Shown here: piece after piece, positions 34,562-43,005 of the stretch
Layout: each line of letters opens with the position of its first letter
Numbering within the stretch: position 1 is the stretch's first letter
Assembly: GCA_024223125.1 (NCBI GenBank)
Contig: JAAEOP010000471.1
Span: 1-49,417 of the forward strand
DNA: 49,417 nucleotides
Direction of reading: 5' to 3'
Source: Chloroflexota bacterium
GTDB lineage: Bacteria; Chloroflexota; Anaerolineae; Promineifilales; Promineifilaceae
The notes under the pieces: generated by a model
Told to the model about the DNA's origin: nothing
The model's database searches: none
The model's input: only the letters and a program-made list of their open reading frames with translations
Position numbers and translations under genes: made by a program

Positions 34562-34611
34562 GTAGTGCGGGCTTTAGCCCGTTTATACATACGCACTAAA
34601 GTGCACACTAC
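34562..34611. repeat. double-hairpin repeat (GTAGTG...CACTAC)
   Basis: Outer arms GTAGTG (34562) and CACTAC (34606-34611) enclose two hairpins, CGGGCTTTAGCCCG (34568-34581) and GCACTAAAGTGC (34593-34604). It sits in the gap before the DUF1269 gene. Only one copy was seen in the window. Confidence 0.75.
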
Positions 34612-34634
34612 ATACACTACGGGAGTTTTAAAAA

Positions 34635-35126
34635 ATGAGTGATTTAGTTGTATTAACGTTCAAGACAGAAACAGGGGCCAAAGAGATGGAAGACACCTTG
34701 ATAGGTTTGCAAAAACAGGAGTTGATTCGCCTGGAAGATGCAGCTTATGTGGTGCGTCGTCAAGATGGCAAAGTCAAAGTAAAGCAGGCTACCAGTTTGG
34801 TGGGCGCCGGCGCCATGGGCGGCGCTTTTTGGGGCATGTTGATTGGCCTTTTGTTCTGGGCGCCCTGGCTTGGTTTGGCTATTGGCGCGGCTACCGGCGC
34901 TATCGCCGGCCATTTTTCGGATGTCGGTATCGATGATAAATTCATCAAGGAAGTTGGTAACACGATTGAGCCGGGACAATCGGCGTTGTTCCTGTTGATT
35001 GTCAAATGGACAGAAGATAAGGTGATGGCTCAAATTGATCAGTTTGATGCCACGGTACTGCGTACCTCTTTATCTGACGAAGACGAAGCCAAGCTGAAAG
35101 AAGCTTTCCATCACGAAGAAGGATAA
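34635..35126 (+). CDS. DUF1269 family protein
   Basis: 163 residues of the DUF1269 family: LVVLTFKTETGAKEMEDTLIGLQKQELIRLEDAAYVVRRQDGKVKVKQ, then a Gly/Ala-rich hydrophobic hairpin (about 55-95, GAGAMGGAFWGMLIGLLFWAPWLGLAIGAATGAIAG) and a C-terminal alpha/beta part. The glycine-zipper-like hairpin suggests membrane association. Function unknown. GGGAG precedes the ATG. Confidence 0.85.
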   Translation: MSDLVVLTFKTETGAKEMEDTLIGLQKQELIRLEDAAYVVRRQDGKVKVKQATSLVGAGAMGGAFWGMLIGLLFWAPWLGLAIGAATGAIAGHFSDVGIDDKFIKEVGNTIEPGQSALFLLIVKWTEDKVMAQIDQFDATVLRTSLSDEDEAKLKEAFHHEEG

Positions 35127-35134
35127 ACCGACTC

Positions 35135-35167
35135 AGGTGCGACGCACTTCCCAAGTGCGTTGCACCT
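35135..35167. repeat. 33-bp hairpin core related to the MITE family
   Basis: AGGTGCGACGCACTT and AAGTGCGTTGCACCT with a 3-bp CCC loop, 14 of 15 bases pairing, directly after the DUF1269 gene. Same size and position type as the copy at 27902. Confidence 0.85.
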
Positions 35168-35192
35168 TATTTCGGGGGCCGAGGATAGTCAT

Positions 35193-37250
35193 ATGAAAAA
35201 ACCCCAAACCGCATTGGCTAAACGGCCGATAATCCGCATACTCGTCATCTGGATCATCCAAACAGCAGCCTTGCTCATCATGGCCTGGCTCATGGACAGC
35301 GTTACCATTGCCAGCGTTGGCGCTGCGTTGGCGGTTACGGCCGTTATTGGCCTGCTCAACGCCTTGCTGTGGCCCTTGCTCAGTTACTTCCTGGTACCGT
35401 TTGCCGTCCTTACTTTGGGCATCGGCGCTTTGCTCATGAATGGTCTCATTGTCTGGTTGGCTTCAGAGTTTGTAGATGGGTTTGATTTGGTTAACTTTTG
35501 GTCTGCCTTTTGGCTGGCATTGGGCATGGCGGCCATCAACATCATCCTCAGCACCTTGCTCACCATTGATGATGACAACTCCTGGTATCGCAATCAGGTG
35601 AAGCGGCGCATGAAGCGTATCGCCAAGCCTGAGGAAACCAATGTGCCTGGTGTCTTCTTTTTAGAAATTGATGGGTTATCTCTGCCGGTATTGCAAAAAG
35701 CGTTGGCAGAAGGGTTTGCGCCTACTCTAAAGCGATGGCTAGACAGTGGCAGTCATGTCCTCACCGGCTGGGAAACAGACACGTCCTCCCAAACCTCGGC
35801 CAGTCAGGCCGGCATTTTGCACGGCAACAACAGCAATATCCCCGCCTTTCGTTGGTATGACAAAGAAAGCGGCAACATTGTTGCTTCCAGCGATACTAAA
35901 ATTTTGCCGGTGTTGGAAAAGGGGTTTTCCGATGGCAATGGGTTACTGTCTGATGATGGCGCCAGTCGGGGCAATTTGTTTTCTGGGGATGCACCGTATG
36001 TAATGAACACAGCCAGCACGTTGTTGGATCGCACTCGTTTTCATACATCGGAGTTTCAAGCCTATTTTGCCAACCCGTATAATGTGAGCCGCACGCTGCT
36101 GCTCTTTTTGTGGGATGTGTTTTTGGAAAAACGACAATTCCGTCAGGCTCGTAAAAATAATGTACGGCCGATTTTAGACAGACATCATCGCGGTGGTGTG
36201 TACCCGCTTATTCGGTCTGTGATGACGGTGTTGATGCGGGAATTGAATATTTATACGTTGCTGGGAGATGTTTTTGGCGGACGGCCGTCGGCGTATGCTA
36301 CCTTTGTGGGTTATGACGAAATTGCTCACCATTCCGGTGTGCTAGACCCTGGCGCTTTTGATGTTTTGTATAAGCTGGATGAACAGTTTGCTCGGTTGGA
36401 AAGCGCCATTGAAGATGCGCCACGGCCGTATCATTTGGTTGTCCTCTCCGATCATGGGCAAACAGGCGGGGCTACTTTTTTGCAACGGTATGGCAAAACT
36501 TTGCAGGAATTTGTGCAAGAGTTAATGACTACGGAATACAAGGTAGATGCCCCGGTTGACAGCGGCGAAAGCTACGGCGTTCTCAATGCTTTTCTCACTG
36601 ATACGATTACCAATGAGGCTTCTGGGGCAACAAAAATGGTCGGCCGTGTTTTCAAAAGTAAAACGATGGATGGCGAAGTGATGTTGGGGCCAAAGGGGCA
36701 CAAAAAGCGGCAGGGCAAACAGGAAGAGGATGAGGAAAAACCGGCCGTTATCGCCATTGCTTCTGGCAACCTGGGCATCGTCTCGTTCACCCAATGGTCA
36801 GAACGAGCTACGCTGGAACAGTTAGAAACCACTTTTCCCGCTGTCATACCGGGGCTGGCTCAACATGAAGGCATTGGCTTTATCATGGTGCGTTCGGAAA
36901 CGCATGGCCCGGTTGTGATGGGAGCCAACGGCATATACTATCTTAAAGATGATCGTATTGAGGGTGAAAATCCGTTGGCTAATTTTGGAGATAATGCGGC
37001 CGATCATTTGCGCCGTACCGACAGTTTTCCTAATTGCCCAGACATTTTGGCAAACAGCTTTTACGACCCAGAGACGTATGAGGGTTGTGCTTTTGAGGAA
37101 CTCATTGGGTTCCATGGCGGTATGGGCGGCCCACAGACACAACCATTTATTTTACATCCGGCCGAATTGAAAGCGGAAGGAGAATTAGTTGGCGCGGCCG
37201 CTGTTTACCACACATGCAAAGGGTGGCTGAACCAATTACATAATTCTTAA
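35193..37250 (+). CDS. holin-like membrane domain fused to alkaline-phosphatase-superfamily phosphodiesterase
   Basis: 685 residues from the ATG at 35193 (GAGG upstream). The N-terminal 125 residues form four membrane helices of the Phage_holin_4_2 (YvlD-like) type. A basic linker (VKRRMKRIAKP) leads to an alkaline-phosphatase-superfamily domain: Asp160 (LEIDGLS), a Thr/Ser nucleophile region DTSSQTSASQAG (196-207), GYDEIAHHSG and LSDHGQTGG supply metal ligands. The likely role is hydrolysis of a phosphodiester or phosphoanhydride at the membrane face; the substrate is unknown. Next gene, PPK2, starts 8 bp later. Confidence 0.85.
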   Translation: MKKPQTALAKRPIIRILVIWIIQTAALLIMAWLMDSVTIASVGAALAVTAVIGLLNALLWPLLSYFLVPFAVLTLGIGALLMNGLIVWLASEFVDGFDLVNFWSAFWLALGMAAINIILSTLLTIDDDNSWYRNQVKRRMKRIAKPEETNVPGVFFLEIDGLSLPVLQKALAEGFAPTLKRWLDSGSHVLTGWETDTSSQTSASQAGILHGNNSNIPAFRWYDKESGNIVASSDTKILPVLEKGFSDGNGLLSDDGASRGNLFSGDAPYVMNTASTLLDRTRFHTSEFQAYFANPYNVSRTLLLFLWDVFLEKRQFRQARKNNVRPILDRHHRGGVYPLIRSVMTVLMRELNIYTLLGDVFGGRPSAYATFVGYDEIAHHSGVLDPGAFDVLYKLDEQFARLESAIEDAPRPYHLVVLSDHGQTGGATFLQRYGKTLQEFVQELMTTEYKVDAPVDSGESYGVLNAFLTDTITNEASGATKMVGRVFKSKTMDGEVMLGPKGHKKRQGKQEEDEEKPAVIAIASGNLGIVSFTQWSERATLEQLETTFPAVIPGLAQHEGIGFIMVRSETHGPVVMGANGIYYLKDDRIEGENPLANFGDNAADHLRRTDSFPNCPDILANSFYDPETYEGCAFEELIGFHGGMGGPQTQPFILHPAELKAEGELVGAAAVYHTCKGWLNQLHNS

Positions 37251-37258
37251 GGACAATC

Positions 37259-38149
37259 ATGCCGTCAAAAATTGAAGAGTTGTTATCAATAATCACCGTG
37301 CCGCCAGGAAAAACAATCAAGCTGCAAACAGAGTATGATCCCGGTTACACGGGCAAATATCTGCAAAAGAAAGAAGCCAAAAAGATGTTGGCCGAGGGCA
37401 TAGAAATGCTGGCCGATCTGCAAAGTAAATTATATGCTCAGGACAATTATGGGGTATTGATTATTTTACAGGCGTTGGATGCGGCCGGGAAGGATGGCAC
37501 CATTAAGCATGTTATGTCTGGGGTCAATCCGCAGGGCGTTCAAGTAAGTAGTTTCAAAGCCCCTTCCGGGGAAGAATTAGATCACGATTATTTGTGGCGT
37601 AACTTTAAGGCGCTGCCTCGCCGCGGTAATATCGGCATTTTTAATCGTTCATATTATGAAGAGGTTCTGGTAGTAAAGGTGCATCCGAGTATTTTAGATA
37701 AGCAAAAACTGCCTGCCCATTTGAAGGGGCCGGATATTTTTCAGCGACGTTATGATGAGATCAATCATTTTGAGAAGTATCTGGTGAATAATGGGATTGT
37801 GGTGTTGAAGTTTTTCTTGAATGTCTCTAAAGAAGAACAAAAGGAACGTTTTTTGGAGAGGGTGAATCGGCCGGAGAAAAATTGGAAATTTTCAGCGGCT
37901 GACATACGTGAACGGCACCATTGGGATGATTACCAGGCGGCGTATGAAGAAATGTTTAACCACACCAGCACGGAGTGGGCGCCCTGGCACATTATCCCCG
38001 CCGATCATAAATGGTTTTCACGATTGGCGGTTGCGGCCGTTATTCAGCATACATTGGCTGGATTAAATTTAGAGTACCCGACGGTAAGTGAGGAGCAAAA
38101 GAAAGGGCTGTTGGCAGCCAAAGAAGAGCTGGAAAACGAGTCGGGTTGA
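37259..38149 (+). CDS. polyphosphate kinase 2 (PPK2) family protein
   Basis: A 296-residue P-loop kinase of the PPK2 family, which transfers phosphate between polyphosphate and nucleotides. Walker A is LDAAGKDGT (73-81), Walker B region FNRSYYEEVLVVKVHP (128-143), and the lid DIRERHHWDDY. The SYYEEVLVV form resembles class III enzymes, which can phosphorylate both AMP and ADP; this subclass is inferred. AAGGA precedes the ATG. It follows the phosphodiesterase gene at 8 bp, pointing to a shared transcript. Confidence 0.9.
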   Translation: MPSKIEELLSIITVPPGKTIKLQTEYDPGYTGKYLQKKEAKKMLAEGIEMLADLQSKLYAQDNYGVLIILQALDAAGKDGTIKHVMSGVNPQGVQVSSFKAPSGEELDHDYLWRNFKALPRRGNIGIFNRSYYEEVLVVKVHPSILDKQKLPAHLKGPDIFQRRYDEINHFEKYLVNNGIVVLKFFLNVSKEEQKERFLERVNRPEKNWKFSAADIRERHHWDDYQAAYEEMFNHTSTEWAPWHIIPADHKWFSRLAVAAVIQHTLAGLNLEYPTVSEEQKKGLLAAKEELENESG

Positions 38150-38214
38150 GAAGGTTTATCCATCGTGCGAACCCATATGGTCGTTTGCGCTATATCATAT
38201 AAGGAGAGAACGTT

Positions 38215-38511
38215 ATGTGTTGTATTTTTACTGTATTAGTGTTTTTAGGGCCGCGTTTTGCCGGGATTATTTGGTGGTTGATGCAACCGGTACGTTGGGT
38301 TGGTAATTTGGGGGCTTTTAACTCATTTATCTGGCCGCTATTGGGGTTGGTATTATTACCCTGGACAACGTTGATGTATGTGGCCGTTGCCCCCGGCGGC
38401 GTTACCGGTATCTTTGAATGGGGATTTCTGATCCTGGCCGTTGTCATTGATATTGGCGCCTATACGGGTGGCGGCTATGGCAACCGGGATCGGATTCCGG
38501 GAACCTCCTAG
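38215..38511 (+). CDS. small membrane protein, unknown
   Basis: 98 residues with two or three hydrophobic segments (CIFTVLVFLGPRFAGIIWWLM, FIWPLLGLVLLPWTTLMYVAV, WGFLILAVVIDIGAY) and a short Gly-rich tail (GGGYGNRDRIPGTS). AAGGAGAG stands before the ATG. I recognise no named family with certainty. It probably resides in the cytoplasmic membrane. Confidence 0.75.
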   Translation: MCCIFTVLVFLGPRFAGIIWWLMQPVRWVGNLGAFNSFIWPLLGLVLLPWTTLMYVAVAPGGVTGIFEWGFLILAVVIDIGAYTGGGYGNRDRIPGTS

Positions 38512-38608
38512 GATCGGTTTTTAGTGGGTAGTGTGCAGTTTTCATTTGTCAATTTAGGTTAGAGGGCTGTTTGCTGAAAACTGGTTACTGAAAACGGGTA
38601 GTAAGATT

Positions 38609-38653
38609 AACGGCCGTGTTCTTGCCTAAATATGTGCAGGACACGGCCGTTTT
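38609..38653 (+). terminator. Rho-independent-like terminator built from two ACGGCCGT words
   Basis: AACGGCCGTGTTCTTGC (38609-38625) pairs with GCAGGACACGGCCGTT (about 38636-38651), then TTTTATTAT. A strong stem and T-rich tail fit an intrinsic terminator, and each arm contains the abundant palindrome. Confidence 0.75.
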
Positions 38654-38680
38654 ATTATCGGGAATAGAGGAGAAAATAAA

Positions 38681-39499
38681 ATGAGAACTTTCAAGCGGGT
38701 TGTGGCCTGGATTGTGGTTGTGTTGTCTGTGTTAGGGTTGGCAGCCATGCTGGCCGGCGTCGTAGGCAGTTGGATTGTACGTAACAAAGTGACAGATATT
38801 ACGGTGAATTTGCTGACGGTGGGGGAGACGGCCGTTGCCGCCACCAGTGAGGGGTTAAACCGCGTTGACGACCGACTGGATGTCTCTCAAGAAAATATAA
38901 CGACATTGGAAGATGATATTGTGAGCGCGGGAGAAAAGTTGGAAGAAACCAGTTTGGTGGGCACGGTCATTGCCAACAATATTAGCGAGGAAACGGCCGC
39001 ATCCATTAGTGAAGCCAAAGCGACGGCCGTAACCATTGCCGATACAGTTGCCGCTTTAGACGAAGCTGTTAACGCTGCTAACGAAATCCCCTTTGTCAAT
39101 CTGGATGGTTTTGTGCCTACCCTCATCGGGGATGCGGCGGATGGATTGACCCAACTTGAAGAAGATATGGCTGAATTTCGGGCTGGAGTGGTAGAGCGGC
39201 GTGAAGAACGTATTTCTACCAGTGTAGACTTCTTCACCGGACTTACCTCAGAAATGAGCGCTGCCATTGGCGACATTCAAACCAGTCTGAACGAAATTGA
39301 TGAGCGGATGGATGAAACGTCTACCAAATTGGCTGCGGCCAAAATTTCGCTGCCCCGTACATTTACTTTAATTACATTGGCTGTCAACGTAGCCCTGCTG
39401 TTCATGGCATTGGCTTTTGTCAGCTTGCTGCTGCACGGTTGGACGCTGGCTCAAAACCCTGATTTAACATTAAAAGAGCTGACGACAACTGGAAAATAG
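38681..39499 (+). CDS. two-helix membrane protein with coiled-coil extracytoplasmic domain
   Basis: 272 residues: a membrane segment at about 8-32 (VAWIVVVLSVLGLAAMLAGVV), a long soluble helical region with heptad-like patterns (NRVDDRLDVSQENITTLEDDIVSAGEKLEE; GDIQTSLNEIDERMDETSTKLAAAK), then a second segment at about 232-255 (LITLAVNVALLFMALAFVSLLL). The layout recalls tether or chemoreceptor-like periplasmic coiled coils without a signalling domain. No family recognised. GAGGAG precedes the ATG; a terminator lies just upstream. Confidence 0.75.
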   Translation: MRTFKRVVAWIVVVLSVLGLAAMLAGVVGSWIVRNKVTDITVNLLTVGETAVAATSEGLNRVDDRLDVSQENITTLEDDIVSAGEKLEETSLVGTVIANNISEETAASISEAKATAVTIADTVAALDEAVNAANEIPFVNLDGFVPTLIGDAADGLTQLEEDMAEFRAGVVERREERISTSVDFFTGLTSEMSAAIGDIQTSLNEIDERMDETSTKLAAAKISLPRTFTLITLAVNVALLFMALAFVSLLLHGWTLAQNPDLTLKELTTTGK

Positions 39500-39501
39500 G
39501 A

Positions 39502-39554
39502 GTAACGATGCAGTTGCCAGAGGTAAGACGCATTTTTATAAGTGCGTCGCGCCT
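39502..39554. repeat. degenerate MITE-family copy
   Basis: A decayed left end GTAACGATGCAGTTGCCAG (39502-39520) joins AGGTAAGACGCA...AAGTGCGTCGCGCCT (39521-39554). The right GTAAC end is missing. It lies between two co-directional genes. Confidence 0.65.
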
Positions 39555-39578
39555 TAACATTGCACAGGAGCAGTTTTC

Positions 39579-40913
39579 ATGATTTTGATTGTTCGTGGCA
39601 TTATTTGGTATGGGCTGTATTTGTTTTTAATATTGCTGCCGTTGGCTACGGCCGTCATCACGGATCCTGCCAAAGCTCCCCAACCCTTTTTGGTGGAAGT
39701 CGCTGTGGGCGCCGGCTTTATTGGCTTTGCTCTGATGAGTTTGGAATTTTCCCTCATCTCTCGTATCGAAGCGGCCGCGCAGCCCTTCGGCGAAGATTCC
39801 CTGCAACTATTTCATAACATTATGGGGATTGTGGCCCTCAGTTTTGTGTTGGCGCATCCCATTTTGCTCGTTGTGTCTGGGTATCCGGCCAACTGCTGGC
39901 TGAACCCGTTTGCCGCCTGTGCTAATTTAGCCACTCGCACCGCATTCTTATCATTGTTCATCTTATTGGCGCTCATTGGGTCATCCATCTGGCGTAAAAA
40001 GTTGGGCCTTAAATATGAGATTTGGTATGGACTGCACGGACTTTTTGCCCTGTTTGTTGTGTTTGTAGCTCTGGTACATATTTTTGTAATCGGCCGTTAT
40101 ACCAGTACCCTCATGATGAAAGCAGTATGGCTCTTATATGCTGTTCTTGTACTTAGTTTGATAGGCTGGTACAAACTTTGGACACCGCTTAATAATTGGC
40201 GACACAAATGGGAAATAATGGAAAATCGGCTTGAGCGCGGCGATGCGCGTACGCTTGTCTTAAAACCTGTCAATCATCATGGCTTCTCTTTTCATCCCGG
40301 CCAATTTGCCTGGATTAAAACGGGACGCACTCCTTTTGGTATGGGTCAACATCCCATCTCTCTTTCTTCCAATGGAGACGTAGAACCGGGGGGAACGGTT
40401 TCATTCACCATCAAAAACTTGGGCGATTGGTCAGGCGAACAAGTGCCAGTCCTAAAACCGGGCGATCGAGTGTGGTTAGATGGACCGCATGGCGTTTTTA
40501 CGATGGATCGGGAACAGGCGATGGGATATGTGTTCATTGGCGGAGGGATTGGCATTACCCCGTTGTATTCAATGCTGCAAACGATGGCTGAACGGGAAGA
40601 TGTGCGCCCGGTGCTGCTGTTCTATGGCGCCAATGATTCGGAAAGCATGACGTTTCGGGAAGAGTTGACTGCGATAAGCGAAAAGTCGAATATGACTTTA
40701 ATCCCGGTGTTGAGCGATTCTGAAGAAGGGTGGACGGGTGAGACAGGTTATATCAGCGGTGAGATTATGCAAAAATATTTACCGAAACAGTATAAGCGAT
40801 TTAAGTATCTCATTTGTGGCCCCGCACCATTGATGGATGCGATGGAGGAGGCTTTGCCGGGTTTGGGCGTTCCTCCTGAAAATGTGCTAACTGAACGGTT
40901 CGATATGATTTAG
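39579..40913 (+). CDS. ferric-reductase-like transmembrane flavocytochrome
   Basis: 444 residues. The N-terminal half has about six membrane helices with His residues placed to bind two hemes (LFHNIMG, LAHPILL, GLHGLFA, LVHIFVI). The C-terminal half is a ferredoxin-reductase-type module: FAD motif HPISLSS with SFTIKNLGDWS, NAD motif GGGIGITPLYSMLQ and the end LICGPAPLMDAMEEAL. It would carry electrons from NAD(P)H across the membrane. A penta-heme lipoprotein lies 1 kb downstream and may be a partner. AGGAG precedes the ATG. Confidence 0.88.
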   Translation: MILIVRGIIWYGLYLFLILLPLATAVITDPAKAPQPFLVEVAVGAGFIGFALMSLEFSLISRIEAAAQPFGEDSLQLFHNIMGIVALSFVLAHPILLVVSGYPANCWLNPFAACANLATRTAFLSLFILLALIGSSIWRKKLGLKYEIWYGLHGLFALFVVFVALVHIFVIGRYTSTLMMKAVWLLYAVLVLSLIGWYKLWTPLNNWRHKWEIMENRLERGDARTLVLKPVNHHGFSFHPGQFAWIKTGRTPFGMGQHPISLSSNGDVEPGGTVSFTIKNLGDWSGEQVPVLKPGDRVWLDGPHGVFTMDREQAMGYVFIGGGIGITPLYSMLQTMAEREDVRPVLLFYGANDSESMTFREELTAISEKSNMTLIPVLSDSEEGWTGETGYISGEIMQKYLPKQYKRFKYLICGPAPLMDAMEEALPGLGVPPENVLTERFDMI

Positions 40914-40924
40914 GAGACGCCATT

Positions 40925-41017
40925 ATGCACCATTTAATTATAAAGCGATTTGCGGTTTTGTTGGTATTGTTGTTGATTACGGCCGTTATTCTTTTCGCTT
41001 TCATTGTAACCCCATAA
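40925..41017 (+). CDS. 30-residue single-helix membrane peptide
   Basis: A short gene: MHHLIIKRFAV, then LLVLLLITAVILFAFIVTP and TAA. GGAG stands 8 bases before the ATG, 11 bp after the flavocytochrome stop and 11 bp before the lipid kinase ATG. It is one membrane helix with a basic N-terminus. It could be a small accessory subunit of the flavocytochrome. The spacing and ribosome site support translation. Confidence 0.6.
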   Translation: MHHLIIKRFAVLLVLLLITAVILFAFIVTP

Positions 41018-41028
41018 GGATTAGAACA

Positions 41029-41904
41029 ATGTCTAAATATAAAAAAATCAAAGTTATTATTAACCCAGCGGCCGGTAAAGACGAACCTATCCTGAATATT
41101 CTCAATGATGTTTTTCATAAATATGAGATAGATTGGGATGTTAGCTTGACCCGACAATTTGGGGATGCCACCCAATTGGCTCAGGCAGCGGCCGTCAGCG
41201 GCGAGTATGATCTGGTAACAGGTTACGGCGGTGATGGTACACAAATGGAAATTGCGAATGGTATGAAAGGCAGCGACGTGCCCATGGCTATTTTGCCTGG
41301 TGGCACTGGCAACGCGATGGCGTTTGAACTGAATATACCGCGTGATTTACGGCAAGCGGCCGCACTCATTGGCGCCAGCCAAAATTTGAAATCAGTTGAT
41401 CTGGCCAAAGCCAACGACACTTATTTTATGCTGCGACTTTATTCAGGCGTAGAAGAAGGCCAAAAAACCAGCCGGGAACAAAAGGATAAATACGGCATTC
41501 TGGCGTATCCGTTTTCTGTTGTGGCCATGGGGCGCGAATTGAACCATGCCAATTATCGTTTGACGATTGATGGAGAGGTGATTGAAGAAGAAGGTGTGAG
41601 CTGCTTTGTAGTTAATGCCGGTAGTATTGGCGGTGTCAATTTGTCCTTTGATGTGAATATTGATGTCAGTGATGGTTTGTTGGACGTGTTTATGATTGAT
41701 ACCAGCATTTCTACTTTGCGTTCGGCGGCCAGTCGTTTTTTGCATGTGCGTACCAACCAGGCAGGGCTTCATTATTGGCAGGGGAAGGAAATTGTAATGG
41801 AGGTAGACCCGCCGCAAACGGTTTGGGTGGATGGCGAATTGTTAGGAGCTACGCCGCTGACCATTACGGCCGTGCCCGGTGCAGTACAAATCGTCATTCC
41901 TTAA
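41029..41904 (+). CDS. diacylglycerol kinase-family lipid kinase (YegS/DgkB-like)
   Basis: 291 residues. The catalytic domain has INPAAGK (11-17), GYGGDGT (65-71) and ILPGGTGNAMA (88-98), the nucleotide-binding motifs of the DAGK family. The C-terminal beta-sandwich ends WVDGELLGATPLTITAVPGAVQIVIP. It phosphorylates a membrane lipid, perhaps diacylglycerol; the substrate is not determined. AAGGA precedes the ATG. Confidence 0.9.
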   Translation: MSKYKKIKVIINPAAGKDEPILNILNDVFHKYEIDWDVSLTRQFGDATQLAQAAAVSGEYDLVTGYGGDGTQMEIANGMKGSDVPMAILPGGTGNAMAFELNIPRDLRQAAALIGASQNLKSVDLAKANDTYFMLRLYSGVEEGQKTSREQKDKYGILAYPFSVVAMGRELNHANYRLTIDGEVIEEEGVSCFVVNAGSIGGVNLSFDVNIDVSDGLLDVFMIDTSISTLRSAASRFLHVRTNQAGLHYWQGKEIVMEVDPPQTVWVDGELLGATPLTITAVPGAVQIVIP

Positions 41905-41932
41905 AAAAATGGAAGCCAGCGGGAGAAGTTGA

Positions 41933-42988
41933 ATGCAAAATCTAAAACGTCATGGCGTCATTATAATGATGTTAACTATCTTGTTGAGCCTGGGTCTTAC
42001 AGCTTGTGGGGTGGCGCAGGCTTCTGATGAAGAGATTGAAGCGCGTTGGCAAACGTCAGCCCATGCCGACAAAGAGGCGCGCTCTTTTTCACACTGGAAC
42101 GATAGAGAGCCGCCCGAAATCCCCATCAATTGCGCCAAATGCCACAGCACACACGGCTACCGTGATTTTTTAGGCATTAACCCAGACACAACAACCGGTC
42201 AGGTAGACAATCCGGCTTCGATTGGTTCGACAATTGAGTGTGAAGCGTGCCACAACACGGCCGCGCATAAGAAGGATACTGTTGTGATGCCCTCTGGCTT
42301 AAAAGTGACTGGGCTTGGCACAGAGGCCAATTGTATGGAATGTCATCAGGGACGCGCCTCTACCAACTCGATAAATGAGGCAGTGGCTGGCCAGACGGCC
42401 GATAGCGTAAATACAGAGTTGAGCTTGCCCAATATTCACAACAATCCGGTGGGGGCAACACAATACGGCACGGAAGCAAAAGGGGGCTTTGAGTATGACG
42501 GCCGCAGCTATGTAGGACAGTATAAACACGTCGTACAGTTTGGGACATGTCAGGCGTGTCACGACCCGCATACGCTGCAAGTGCAATTAGAAAAATGCAG
42601 CGCCTGTCATTTAGGGGTGGAAACGGCCGCAGACTTGCCCCATATTCGCACCAACAATATTGATTATGATGGCGATGGGAATATTAGCGAAGGAATGGCG
42701 GGCGAGATTGAAACGATTCAAGAGCGGTTGTTGTTTGCCATGAATGTATACGCAGCCAAAACGGAAGGGGTAGACAGAATTGTGTTTGACGGCCGTTTCC
42801 AAAACGAAGCGGGTGACAGTTATGCCACCTGGACGCCCCGCCTGCTGCAAGCGGCTTACAACTACCAATTCAGCGCCAAAGATACCGGTAGTTATGCCCA
42901 CAATAACCAATACATCATCCAACTACTTTACGACAGCTTAAACGATCTGGGGGCTGGCACAGATGGGTTAACCCGTCCTGAAAATTAG
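41933..42988 (+). CDS. penta-heme c-type cytochrome lipoprotein
   Basis: 351 residues. A lipoprotein signal peptide ends LGLTAC (lipid Cys25). Five CxxCH heme motifs: CAKCH (67), CEACH (103), CMECH (134), CQACH (206) and CSACH (222). Beyond them DYDGDGNISEG looks like a single calcium-binding EF-hand loop, followed by a helical tail (LLQAAYNYQFSAKD, a segment seen in multiheme cytochromes). It is exposed outside the membrane and should pass electrons; its partner could be the flavocytochrome upstream. Donor and acceptor unknown. Confidence 0.9.
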   Translation: MQNLKRHGVIIMMLTILLSLGLTACGVAQASDEEIEARWQTSAHADKEARSFSHWNDREPPEIPINCAKCHSTHGYRDFLGINPDTTTGQVDNPASIGSTIECEACHNTAAHKKDTVVMPSGLKVTGLGTEANCMECHQGRASTNSINEAVAGQTADSVNTELSLPNIHNNPVGATQYGTEAKGGFEYDGRSYVGQYKHVVQFGTCQACHDPHTLQVQLEKCSACHLGVETAADLPHIRTNNIDYDGDGNISEGMAGEIETIQERLLFAMNVYAAKTEGVDRIVFDGRFQNEAGDSYATWTPRLLQAAYNYQFSAKDTGSYAHNNQYIIQLLYDSLNDLGAGTDGLTRPEN

Positions 42989-43005
42989 CCAATGAAGGAA
43001 GAATC

